DNA of 50,282 nucleotides, from positions 1 through 50,282 of the forward strand of contig QKIH01000097.1 in assembly GCA_003249645.1 (NCBI GenBank), given 5' to 3'. The position numbers were made by a program, and so were the translations under genes. The stretch comes from Desulfobulbaceae bacterium (GTDB lineage Bacteria > Desulfobacterota > Desulfobulbia > Desulfobulbales > Desulfocapsaceae). Below the pieces are notes generated by a model. The model saw only the letters and a list, made by a program, of their open reading frames with translations, was not told where the DNA came from and made no database searches. This document shows positions 34,984 to 45,600 of this stretch, in pieces. Positions within the stretch are counted from its first letter, which is position 1, and each line of letters opens with the position of its first letter.

Positions 34984-37127
34984 CAGAACGAGAACCGGCT
35001 GAGTAAAAGACGCCGGATATTTCTGTACCAGCGCAGAGACATCGGCTCGGGGGAATGGCTGAAACGCACATAAGCCCTTTCACCGATCAGCGGCTTCAGC
35101 TGTTCCCGGACATCAATTTCAAACTGGAACAGATGCTCCAGAACCATAGGCCGTTCCTTTTCCCGCGGGTCAAGACCGAAAGGCCCACCGCCTTCGGTAC
35201 TCAAGGCAAGACTCGGCAACTCTCTACTGGCCGCAGGAATCTCTCTGATCACAGTGGCTTCAGAGACTGAAGAGAGACTGTCGGCCAATCGGACTTTAAT
35301 TCCGAGCGTGTCACCGCGAACCTTATCGATGTCGGCCTGCGGCACGACAACTCTCAGGTAGAGTTTTGCCGGATCAAGAATATAGCCCAGCGATGTGCCC
35401 CGGCTGAAGTACCTGCCGGCTATATCATCCTGGCTGTCCAGGACAAAAACTCCGTCAGCCGGCGCAGTCAGCGTCTGTTCTGAGCGCCGCAGCCTGGCCT
35501 CGGCAAGCTCCGCCTCGATCTGGCTGAGCGCCTCTTTAAGGAGCAGAGCCTCGTTAAAATCCTTTTGCCGGTTGACCTCGTATTTAGCCTTGAACTCATC
35601 CAGCCTGGCAGCAATTATCTTGATTTTTGCATCCAGCTCTGCATTGGCAAACCGCAGCAAGGGTGTGCCGGCCGTAACATGCTCACCATTTTTCACAAAA
35701 ATTTCGGCAACAAAGCCGGTTGAAGACGCATGCAGCCTTGCTTCCTCCGGAGCCCAGGTCACCCCCTCACAGATGGTCCTGGACGGCAGCGGTAAAAAAA
35801 ATATCCCCCCCGCGACAAGGACGACCGGTAATATGACAACCAGCAGGAATCTTAGACGTTTTGCTTTCATCTGATGATTATGAACGACATATGTGATTAA
35901 TCTGATCATCGGGAACAGAATCATACCGGATGCAGCCCAGATGGCTAGCAGCGACCCGATGAAAAAAAATTTACCCGCCACAAAAAGGATAATCCGTGCC
36001 GAAATAAAAATTCGATAAACAAATGATGCCATACCGTACAATATCAGCCACAAACTCTCTTCAACCGAACTGGACGGCGACTGCAGCCGGTCCATCGCCA
36101 GCAGATACCTTTGGCAGAGATAGCCGAGATAACGATTCGCTTTCTGGCCAAGATTGGGAATCTCCAGAAAATCCGAAACGACATAGTAGGCATCAAACCG
36201 CAGCAGGGGATTGCCGTTAAACAACAGGGTTGAAACTCCGGCAATGAGCATGACATTGAACGCAGCGACGCGAACCGGACCGGGTTCGACGTTCAACCAG
36301 ACCAGCAAGGCCATGGATGCTATAAACATTTCTATTAAAATCCCGGCCGCACTGACCAGCATGCGCTGATATTTTGAAGCAAATGCCAGCGATGAAGAGG
36401 CCTCCACATAGGGCAGAGGAACGAATACCAGGAAAATCAGACCAAGCTCATGGACTTCCCCGCCCCATTTCTTCACCATGTAGGCATGTCCGAACTCATG
36501 CAGCACCTTTAAAAACGGATAAATGAGGGTGACCAGCAGAATGTTTTCCAGAGCCAGCACCTGGTCTGTGAAATTATTGGTAAGGTCAGCCCAGTGCATT
36601 ACTGCGAGGACCACCGCCGTACCAACCAGTACCAGCCATGCCAGCAAGGCCTTAAGACCAAGGAATGGTGCCACAAAAGGCATCGTCGCCGACAGAAAGC
36701 GATCCGGGTCAAGCAATGGAACGCGCAGGAACATGGGTGAACGAACAGAGGCTAAAAGCCGGTTTCGCTTCCCGCTGATCTTGCGCTGCTGGATCTCCGC
36801 CATATCCGGCAGGGTTGAAGCCTGCAGCAGGTCTGCCCGGAACAGTTGCGCCAGCAAAGCGATAACCTCATCCTGGGTAGGCATATGGTCGCCAAGATTT
36901 CTGCACGCCTGCTCCCAGATAGCACCAAGGGTGCGCCTGCCGTCCATGAAACCGATGATCTGATATGCCTCCGGAGAAAAGCGATGGTGCCGACCGGTGA
37001 ATCTATCCTGGAGAACATACCAGTCTTCACCGCGATAATTATGTTTGAAAATATGGACATGACTCCGCAATCGCGGTTTCAGCGGTGAGACACGGTACCA
37101 GGACCGGCTGAACAGAGATTCACTCAT
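34983..37127 (-). CDS. PqqD-like / M50 site-2 protease / HlyD fusion
   Basis: A 714-residue inner-membrane protein with three parts. Residues about 25-105 resemble PqqD-type peptide-binding domains (YVLQDRFTGRHHRFSPEAYQIIGFMDG). Residues about 150-420 are a multi-pass M50 zinc protease with HEFGH at 210-214 and the third ligand Asp312 in NPLLRFDAYY. After a membrane helix (about 427-446), residues 455-700 are a HlyD-like adaptor with a lipoyl motif SSTGFVAEIFVKNGEHVTAGTPL and coiled coil. Similar fusions occur in peptide or RTX export clusters. A natural idea is that it recognises and cuts a leader and hands over cargo, but cargo is not shown. SecA-like starts within its stop codon. Confidence 0.9.
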   Translation of the reverse strand: MSESLFSRSWYRVSPLKPRLRSHVHIFKHNYRGEDWYVLQDRFTGRHHRFSPEAYQIIGFMDGRRTLGAIWEQACRNLGDHMPTQDEVIALLAQLFRADLLQASTLPDMAEIQQRKISGKRNRLLASVRSPMFLRVPLLDPDRFLSATMPFVAPFLGLKALLAWLVLVGTAVVLAVMHWADLTNNFTDQVLALENILLVTLIYPFLKVLHEFGHAYMVKKWGGEVHELGLIFLVFVPLPYVEASSSLAFASKYQRMLVSAAGILIEMFIASMALLVWLNVEPGPVRVAAFNVMLIAGVSTLLFNGNPLLRFDAYYVVSDFLEIPNLGQKANRYLGYLCQRYLLAMDRLQSPSSSVEESLWLILYGMASFVYRIFISARIILFVAGKFFFIGSLLAIWAASGMILFPMIRLITYVVHNHQMKAKRLRFLLVVILPVVLVAGGIFFLPLPSRTICEGVTWAPEEARLHASSTGFVAEIFVKNGEHVTAGTPLLRFANAELDAKIKIIAARLDEFKAKYEVNRQKDFNEALLLKEALSQIEAELAEARLRRSEQTLTAPADGVFVLDSQDDIAGRYFSRGTSLGYILDPAKLYLRVVVPQADIDKVRGDTLGIKVRLADSLSSVSEATVIREIPAASRELPSLALSTEGGGPFGLDPREKERPMVLEHLFQFEIDVREQLKPLIGERAYVRFSHSPEPMSLRWYRNIRRLLLSRFSF

Positions 37128-37193
37128 ATTTCACCACGCTCCCGGCAGCTGCCTTTCGAAATAAAAGCCACATTCACCATCTGCACACCGTTT

Positions 37194-39032
37194 TCAGGGA
37201 AGCCAGGCCCAGAACTTCACCCGTGCCCATTCCAGGAAATCACGCGTCCAGATAGAGACAAGCCGGCGTTTATCTATCTCAATTTTAGCTACACCTTCCA
37301 TTCCTGGCCTGAGTTTATCACTGAGTTCATTCAGCTCTGCTTCAACCCTGAAATAATTCCGGCCTTCATCAACCCGGGAGATCGGTGTCAGTTTTTTTAC
37401 AACGAAAGCGAACTTCTCCTGGGGCAGAGAGGACAGGACCAGCATGCCTTTCTGATCCAGCTTGACATCAGCAATGCGGCGCTCATCAACTTTCAGAATA
37501 ACCCTATAGGCATTAAGAGGCGTTATCTCGAAAAGAGTTTCTCCCTGCTCCACGCTGCTGCCAAGACGCTGGCTGAGATCGCCGCTGACCAGCAAGCCGG
37601 TAAACGGCGCAACAAGGCTGGTTTTCTGCAGTTTCGTATCCAGCAGATCGAGCTCCGCCCGAACCTGCTCAAGCTGGGAACGAACAATCAGCGACTGACT
37701 CCGGTCATGCTTGGCGACAGCTTCCTGGTACTCCTGTTCAAGCTGTTTTGACCTGGAAAACTTTGCCAGCTTTTCCAGCCGCAGATCACGATCGTCCAGT
37801 TTACAGAGCAGATCGCCCTTCTGCACCTTGTCCCCGGCAGCGACCGGCGCATCGTCGAGGTAGCCGTCAAACGGAACCACAATCGCTCTGCAAATGGCGC
37901 CCTCCAGTCTGGCATCGGAGGTCAGCCGGTAATCACCCTGGGTGCTGCAGAGCAGACCGATGAAGGCTGCCAGAGCCAGGGCCGCAATTTTCATCCCCAG
38001 ATGTCTGGGACCAAGGAGCTGGGTCAATTGCTCAACAAAGCTATGCCATATGGCAACAGTCGGGTTCAGGTCGTTTTGGTATTTTGCCTCAAGAACCGGG
38101 CCGGCAAGATTAACCACAGCCCTGACAAATTCCATGTCTCGCTGGGTAAACGGATTGTTCGCGGCCCTTTCGCACGTCAGAGCACCGTAATAACGGTCCT
38201 TGTTAAAAAGCGGAAAGGTAGCGATAGAGGCCATGGCCTGCTGTCGGGAAAGAGCTTCATGTTCCCTGGTTATCAGCAGTTCATCGCCGGATTCGGGAAA
38301 AACGACCTCGGTTCGCTGCAGGATAGCCTCGTCCATGACCCGCTCGATCGCCCGGGTAAGATTCATCTTTGCACTGATTTCGGCACTATGAGAAACAGCT
38401 TCCAGACAAAGGGTCCGTCCGCGAAAATATCCGAAACTGACCCGCTCGCAGCCGACAGCAGCAGCCAGTTCAGTGACAAAAACCAGGGAGGCCCCTGTAA
38501 AAGAAGATTCCGTCAGGGTAGTACCAAGGAGATCAACAGCACTTTTCAGGCGCTGCAGCAGAGCCTGGTCGGCATCGAGCTGATTCCTGCGGACCAGCAG
38601 CTCAAGCCAGCTTATTCCCCACTGCAGCTGCTGCATCGCCTGTTCCAGCTCCAGCTGTGACAACGCTTGCAATTCAAGTGCGACAACCCCGTACAGACTA
38701 TCATCGATAAGCACCGGATAGGCCGCACCATATAACCCATCTGTGCCTAATTCAACAAGCAGCCCAACCTGTTCATCGATGACTCTCTCAACTATATCAG
38801 AGAGACGTTCAGGTTCAGCCGTGCCCATACTCCAGGCAGCAACCGGGCTGTACCGCGCGTCATTGCGCTGAACAACCAGCAGCCCCTGTACGCTTATTGC
38901 AATAAGTTCGCACTGCAGTGCAAGCCAGCTTTGGAAATAATCTTCTTCACTTTCAGCGCCGATAAAATTCTGCCAGAGCTGGGGATCATTTTCCCGGAAA
39001 TTCTGTTGGACTTCAGAGGTAGCGATATTCAT
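37194..39032 (-). CDS. GAF-domain membrane fusion protein (GAF-GAF-TM-HlyD)
   Basis: A 612-residue protein. The cytoplasmic N-terminal half has two GAF-like domains (about residues 20-150 and 165-330; the second begins LLGTTLTESSFTGASLVFVTELAAAVGCERVSFGY). A single membrane helix (about 347-367) follows. The periplasmic half has HlyD features: VVPFDGYLDDAPVAAGDKVQKGDLLCKLDD, a coiled-coil arm rich in Glu and Leu, LVAPFTGLLVSGDLSQ, and a beta-barrel ending LRPGMEGVAKIEI. GAF domains usually sense small ligands or bind partners, so the export path may be gated from the cytoplasm. It lies 66 nt upstream of the PqqD-M50-HlyD gene in the same direction. Confidence 0.88.
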   Translation of the reverse strand: MNIATSEVQQNFRENDPQLWQNFIGAESEEDYFQSWLALQCELIAISVQGLLVVQRNDARYSPVAAWSMGTAEPERLSDIVERVIDEQVGLLVELGTDGLYGAAYPVLIDDSLYGVVALELQALSQLELEQAMQQLQWGISWLELLVRRNQLDADQALLQRLKSAVDLLGTTLTESSFTGASLVFVTELAAAVGCERVSFGYFRGRTLCLEAVSHSAEISAKMNLTRAIERVMDEAILQRTEVVFPESGDELLITREHEALSRQQAMASIATFPLFNKDRYYGALTCERAANNPFTQRDMEFVRAVVNLAGPVLEAKYQNDLNPTVAIWHSFVEQLTQLLGPRHLGMKIAALALAAFIGLLCSTQGDYRLTSDARLEGAICRAIVVPFDGYLDDAPVAAGDKVQKGDLLCKLDDRDLRLEKLAKFSRSKQLEQEYQEAVAKHDRSQSLIVRSQLEQVRAELDLLDTKLQKTSLVAPFTGLLVSGDLSQRLGSSVEQGETLFEITPLNAYRVILKVDERRIADVKLDQKGMLVLSSLPQEKFAFVVKKLTPISRVDEGRNYFRVEAELNELSDKLRPGMEGVAKIEIDKRRLVSIWTRDFLEWARVKFWAWLP

Positions 39033-39157
39033 TTTTCTCTATTGAACTCATCGTCTTGACCGGGCAGCTCCAATCGCTGCAAAACCCGTCATCAGACGCT
39101 AGAGAGTCGATCACCTTAAAATGGACTGTTCAAAAAACGACAGATATGGTCTCCGCC

Positions 39158-39199
39158 AAAATGACCGGAACACGAATGCATTTCGGTCATTTTTACAAA
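39158..39199 (-). terminator. Hairpin after the DUF3467 gene (possible attenuator)
   Basis: On the minus strand AAAATGACCG and CGGTCATTTT can pair around a loop of about 16 nt, a few bases after the DUF3467 stop. The trailing T run is only four, so it may be a weak terminator or RNA-stabilising hairpin that lowers expression of the downstream export genes. Confidence 0.45.
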
Positions 39200-39209
39200 G
39201 GACAGATAT

Positions 39210-39545
39210 TTATTCTGCTTTTTCCGGCAGATTCAATTCAAGTTTTCCGAAACGTTTCTCATACTCGGCCATTGTGCTGTTCAGAAGGATTGAAAGACGC
39301 TTTGCCGCGTAGGGATTCATCATAATTCTGTCTGACAGTTCGACGGTAAGCTCAGTCTGTCCCGCATGCCAATTCTGATTAGTCCCGAACAGCATGGTAA
39401 CCTCTTCTCTGGTACTTGATACGTTGCAGACATTTGCATAGGTTGACCGCATTTTCGAACCATCCCAACGGATTTTGGTCTGTCCTGCTTCTGGTTTTCC
39501 TGCTTCTTGCTTTTCTTCTTTCTTCATCTCTTTTTTCTCACTCAT
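39210..39545 (-). CDS. DUF3467 family protein
   Basis: A 111-residue soluble protein. After a charged lysine/glutamate-rich N-terminal tail (about 1-25), residues 30-105 match DUF3467: STYANVCNVSSTREEVTMLFG, VELSDRIMMNPYAAKRLSILLN and YEKRFG. The fold is a small beta-rich domain of unknown function. Its location directly after the giant protein gene, 60 nt away and preceding the export genes, suggests a chaperone or regulatory part, but this is speculation. A good AGGAG ribosome-binding site precedes it. Confidence 0.85.
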   Translation of the reverse strand: MSEKKEMKKEEKQEAGKPEAGQTKIRWDGSKMRSTYANVCNVSSTREEVTMLFGTNQNWHAGQTELTVELSDRIMMNPYAAKRLSILLNSTMAEYEKRFGKLELNLPEKAE

Positions 39546-39605
39546 ACTCTTTCTCCTCTATTGAAACGTAGACGGACGCTGATATCACTCTTTGAAAACC
39601 GTCCG

Positions 39606-42600
39606 CTATCCATTATTAGAACATTCGAATGTTACAGCTTCCCGCTCAGCACAATGACCGTAGACGACCGGCACAGGGTCCTTTCCCCCTCTCTGCCAAT
39701 TGAGTCGCCGACCCTGACTTTCTTTACGAAGGGCAGTGCCGTCCCAGCGCCAGCTTTTCTCTTTTGACTGCAGCAGGGTGGCCATATCCTCCTCCTTCAG
39801 ACGCCTGTCGGACCGTGATTTTCTGCCGGCCCCGGTTGACCAGCCGACAAGACCAGCCGCCATTGCCTCCAGCCGGATAGCACCATCATCCTTCTTCAGA
39901 TTCTGTGACTGACTGCGCTCCTGCTTTGATCCTCCGTTCTGTACGGGCTGTCGGGTATTCGGCATCACAATTACCGACGAACCGGCACCATCAGCTTTTC
40001 CCGATGATGCCGGGGAAACCTGGTCATCATGCGGAATGTCCGCAACCGTCGCATAATATCCGAGCAGGCTTTTTCCCTTCATGATATTGGCACCGCCATG
40101 GGATATCCGGTCAAAATAGCTGCTCATCCCCCAATCTCTGGCAACCTGTTCCGAACTCAGCTGTTTAAAGCCGCCTCGCAGGACATCCCCCACTCCGTCA
40201 TTATCCGTCAGATAGACACTGCCAAGGGATGATGGATAGAAAGAAAACAGGTCATAATAGAACGGTTCAAGCTGGCCGAGACCGGCAAAAATCAGTTCGG
40301 CAAAATTTCCGTCTATGATGATGACCTTGCCGTAATCGCCAAAGATAACGTCTTCTGACCAGTCACCGTAAAAAGTATCGTAACCATGTCCGCCGAACAT
40401 GACATCAAGGCCGCTGCCGCCATCCAGCACATCATCACCGCCAGAGAAAAATCCGGTGGTTTCCGCAATCAACGTACTTGAATCCAGGTAATAGATTCGC
40501 CCGAAGTCCCCTATCATGATGTCATTGCCGGAAGATCCGTACAACCGGTCGGCACCGCCGCCGCCAAGCAGGTAGTCGTTATCGCTGCCGCCGTCGATGA
40601 CGTCATTGCCGCCGCCGCTGTCAACACCGGTTTCCACGCTCCTGAAGCTCGTGCCGCTATATGTGACAGTTCCCGTATCGCCGACGAGCACATCGCTGCC
40701 GGCCCCACCATTAAGTGTATCACTGCCATTGCCGCCGAGGATCACGTCGCTGCCGCCGCTGCCGGTAATCCGGTCGGCACCGGAACCTGAACTGTCAGCG
40801 ACAGCCGAAGTCGGACGACCGCCGGACAGCAAGACAACGCCGGTATCACCAAGCATAAGATTATCGCCGCCGGCGGCGGTCATTGTATCCGAGCCGGCAC
40901 CGCCCAGCATGATATCACTGCCGGCACCGCCATTCAGCACATCGTTACCGCTGCCGCCGGTGGTCTCGATATTTGAGGCCGAGGCGCCCGAGACAGTAAG
41001 CGAACCGTCATCACCAAGGAGTATATCATTACCACCGTTGCCATTGATCGTATCAGAGCCGCCGCCGCCAATGAGAATATCGGCACCATTCTCACCGGTG
41101 ATCTGGTCATCGCCGGAAGCGCCGCTGCCCGACACGATAGACGACACTCCTGACCCGGAAAAGGTCAGCTCGCCTGTATCTCCAAGCACAACATTATTCC
41201 CGGCTCCAGCACCGATCACGTCAGATCCTGCACCGCCGAGGATCACGTCGTTACCGCCGCCGCTGGTAATCCGATCATCGCCGGTACCTGAACTGTCAGC
41301 GACAACGAAAGCCGGCTGGCCGCCGGACAACGTGACAACACCGGTATCACCAAGCACCAGATTATTGCCGCCGCCAGCGTTCATTGTATCCGACCCGGCA
41401 CCGCCAATAAGAATGTCGGCACCAGTACCGCTGATAATCTGATCGTTACCGCCTGTACCACTGTCCGCCACAATAGACGACAACCCTGTCCCTGAAAAGG
41501 TCAGCTCGCCTGTATCACCAAGGACAACGTTATTACCGGCTCCAGCACTAATACTGTCGGAACCGCCGCCACCAAGGATAACGTCAGAACCGCTGCCGCT
41601 GGTGATTTGATCATTTCCTGTTCCTGTACTGTCAGCAACAACAGAGGTCGGCTGACCTCCGGTGAACGAGGCAGCACCGGTATCACCTAAGACAACATTA
41701 TTGCCGGCTCCGGCATCTATAACGTCAGAGCCGCCGCCACCAAGGATTACGTCAGAACCGCTGCCGCTGGTGATTTGATCATTTCCTGTTCCTGTACTGT
41801 CAGCAACAACAGAGGTCAGCTGACCTCCGGTGAACGAGGCAGCACCGGTATCACCTAAGACAACATTATTTCCGGCTCCGGCATCTATAACGTCAGAGCC
41901 ACCGCCACCAAGGATTACATCACTACCGCTGCCGCCGTCAATTGTGTCATCATCACCATCCTGGTCATTGGTGGTTCGTACAGCTGTAACTGCACCCGTT
42001 TCAGTGATTCTCTGAATGCCGGGCTGCTGTTCTATCTCGCCAAAATCGCCAAGGATGATATCATCGCCTTCACCGCCGTCTATCGAGTCTTGACCGGCTG
42101 TAAGAGGATCACGGGTCTCCGGGTTATCGGTTGCCGCCGGTTCATTGACCACAGTCAGGATCTGGCCGGCGAGGTCGAACCTTGTAGAAACATCGACATT
42201 GAAACCGCTGTCGCCATAAATGTGGTCGTCGCCGCCGAGGCCGTAAATCTCATCGTTGCCGGAGCCGCCGGCCAACTGGTCGCCGACCTGGCTGCCGTAA
42301 ATAATGTCATCACCTATTCCGCCGTAGATTGTGACAGAAGAAAGCGAACCGCTGGCATCGATAACATCGTTGCCGGGATTGTTGTACTCGTACGCGTTTC
42401 CGGTCAGAACTGTTGCCGCCGAAGCTATATCTGCATATCTGGTGCCATCCTGGGAAGTGTCGCCGAAAAGAATCAGCACACCGCTGTCTTCGCCGATATT
42501 TGCAACAAGATGATCACTGCCGCCACCGCCATGAACAGTGGTGATTGTCTCGGCCAGCGTACTGTCGATGACAAAATTATCATCACCCTTCCCAAGCATC

Positions 42601-45600
42601 ACCTCGATGTTTTCAAAACCGGCATAGCTTATACCGCCGGCATAGGTGACATAATCCGGAGCAGCGTCAGTTCCCCTGTTCAAGGTAAGGCTGCTGCCCA
42701 TACCAAGTCCTGAAATATTATTTTCAGTCATGACACCGGAATCATCGCTCACCGAGCCATCATTAAAGACGTTCAGCGTATCTGTCTGAATTGACTCGTC
42801 GATGGTGATGTCGACACTTGTCAGATCATCATCATGCTCCGTCGGCAGCATCACAGCTTCGGTCAGCGTTCTGTCCGTACTTGCTGAAACCCCGCCCTCA
42901 AGAATGAGAGGGCCTTTTATCTGATCAACCGTGTGCGCCTGCATGCTGAAGGACTGAACGATAGATCCGGTAGTGGTCGTCGATGAATTTGCATCAACCT
43001 GAACCACAACAGGAATATCCCAGTCCGCATCCGAAAAGGTCACCGTCTGGGTGGCACTGTCAAATCGCGAATCAATGCTCGACAGCAGAGTCTGGCCATC
43101 CGTCATCATATTTACGGTAACCGTGGTTCCTGCTGCCGGGGCTTTCTGCAGCGAGACCTCAAAGGTGTCGCTTGTCGCATCGTCCACGTAGGTGGAACCG
43201 CCAGTCTGGGTAATAAGTACCCCGCCGCTGTCATTGTCTTTGACAATCACTTCCACCGCTTCTGGCGCGCTGTTATTAAACTCTGAGCCGGAATCACTGC
43301 TGCTCACCGTAAAACTGATCGACTCCCGGCTTGTGTTCTCAACGGTATTATCATCAACAGCCGTAACTGTGACAACCCGCGGTGTATTCCAGTTGGAGCT
43401 GTCAAACGTCACAACATCTGTATCAAGGCTTATCTGCGAACCATAGTTCAGGCTGACCGTAACCGTCTCCCCTGCAGCCGGAGCCTCGTTCAAGACAAGA
43501 CTGACAGATGTCGCGGCTCCTTCCAGTACAGTCATGCCCCCGGCAGCTTCAGTAACGATGACATCGGCCTTGTCATTGTCATAAACCGTGACCTCAACAT
43601 TTTTCACAGAAAGATCGGCAATACTGTCGAGCTCCTTCTGCTGTTCAGCTGTTACCAAGGATGGGTCTTTGGCCTCGACGATAATCGAGTGGCTGATCAA
43701 GGCTGTCTGTACACCTTCCTTCGCTGTGTCAGAGGCCGCCTTGACGTAAATTGTCCGTGCATTGGACCAATTATCATAACTCTCTGAATCGAAGCGAAGT
43801 ACCAGAGCTTCACTGAAGTTGACTCCATCAGCCGACACCAGAACAGTACCGGCAGTTGCATCCAGTGCCGTCACTTCACTTGTCGACCGTGCTGCTGAAA
43901 CCGTAATATAAGCAAAAGAAGCAGCCGCCGGCATGACCGTATCAAGCGTCAGGGTGTATGCGGCTACGGAAGAATTGTCATCCTCTATTACGCTGAGCTC
44001 TCCGCTCTGCGTTACGACGACCTCTCCCGCCGTGTTGTCGCCTACATTCAGCTGCAGGCCGTCAACATAAACTCCATCGTATTGAGGATCATCGCTTGTC
44101 ACAGAATAATTGATATAGCCGCTGCTGCCGGATGCTGTCGTAGAATAGATTGTCGAAGTGACATTCCCGCCCACGTTGAACGTATCACTCCCCAGACCAC
44201 CGATAATGTAGGTAGCCATATCGGCCGAAGTTGAGAGGATGAAGAACTCATCGTCGCCCTCAAGCCCGTCGAGTTCCGCCAGTTCAACATTTTCAAAACC
44301 GATGTTCAGCCCGGCGCCGTAAATGCCGTTCTCGGTAATGACAAAAGCATCATCTTCAGCAGTTCCCAATGCAACCACTTTGTCAGCGCCGCTGCCGCCA
44401 TCGATAGCCAGGGGAGCATTGATCGAATAATAGATGGTATCGTCGCCGGAGCCGCCGAACAATTCGGTCTTTCCACCACCGACAATTTCGGAACCGTCTT
44501 TTTCAAGAAAGGAGCGTACGGCAAATTCGTCATTGCCGTCTTCGCCATACATTTTCAACAGCCCCTTGTTGCTGTAAACCGAGAACCGATCGTCACCGGA
44601 ACCTCCGTAGATAACCATCGACTGACTGGTGCCGATGGAGAGGAAGCCAAGCGTTGTCTCCCTGGTTTCTATCTCATCACCAGCAGCCACATTCGGGGCT
44701 ATTCGATCGAGGGCATATAGCTGCCCGATCTGGAAGGTATCATTGCCGGCACCGCCGTCGAGGGTGGTAAGGCAGCTGTTGTCGTCGCTGTAAAAATAAT
44801 CATCACCATCCAGCCCGTTAATCCGCAGGCGGGCGTTGATATTCTGGTCGTAATTGATACGCTCTGCCTGGGTGAAATTGCCATCTGTATCAGGCGTGTT
44901 GAGATAGGCGACGAAATTTTTGCGCAGCAGGAAGGTATCGCTGTCGGCCGTTCCGTTTATGGTCAGGTGATCAGTTCCATCATCCGCAGTTCCTGTGTCA
45001 CTGACATTGATGGCATAACTGCTCGAACCAGCTACATTTATCGTGTATTCGTCGGTGCCGCCTTCTCCGTCAAGGGTGAGGCTGTCAGTTCGGGAATGGA
45101 GCCCTGTAACCGTTATAATGTCGTTTCCAGAACCACCGTAAACTTTGGCGTCACCGGTAAATATGTCCGGACTGTCAATGAGAACGGTGTCATTGCCATC
45201 ACCGGAAGAGATGGAGATTAAGCCCGAAGCCGTTACTGCACTGCCCGTGTCGAGCACAATCGTATCATCCTCATCACCGGATAAGATGGAAATTGACCCA
45301 ACAGCCGTTACTGCGCTGCCTGTATCAAATACAATCGAATCATTGCCGCCATTCGAAGAGATGGATATTGAGTCCGAAGCTGTTATTGCACTACCCGTAT
45401 CAATGACAATCTGGTCGTCGTCACTGCCGCCGTAAATTTCTATCCGTTGAGCAGACACTTCACCACTGATGGTAATGATACTGCCTTCGTCCGGATCGCT
45501 GTCACCTGCATCACCACTTATAATAACATTCCCGGTATCAGAAACGATGCGGGCGCCATTCTCGATAGTCAGGTTATCGCCACCGTTGAGGTAAACGCTG

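Noticed and set aside
40597-41442. 281-codon plus-strand frame rich in Pro and Ser
   Set aside because: It is the antisense shadow of the RTX array: the Gly/Asp repeat codons read backwards give Pro/Ser-rich strings without domains or a ribosome-binding site.
41563-42060. Regularly spaced repeats resembling a CRISPR array
   Set aside because: The period is 168 bp, the whole unit is coding in frame and there are no short repeats with unique spacers.
42090-42713. 207-codon plus-strand frame
   Set aside because: Antisense to the giant gene and without family-like content; it follows from the low stop frequency opposite repeat-coding DNA.
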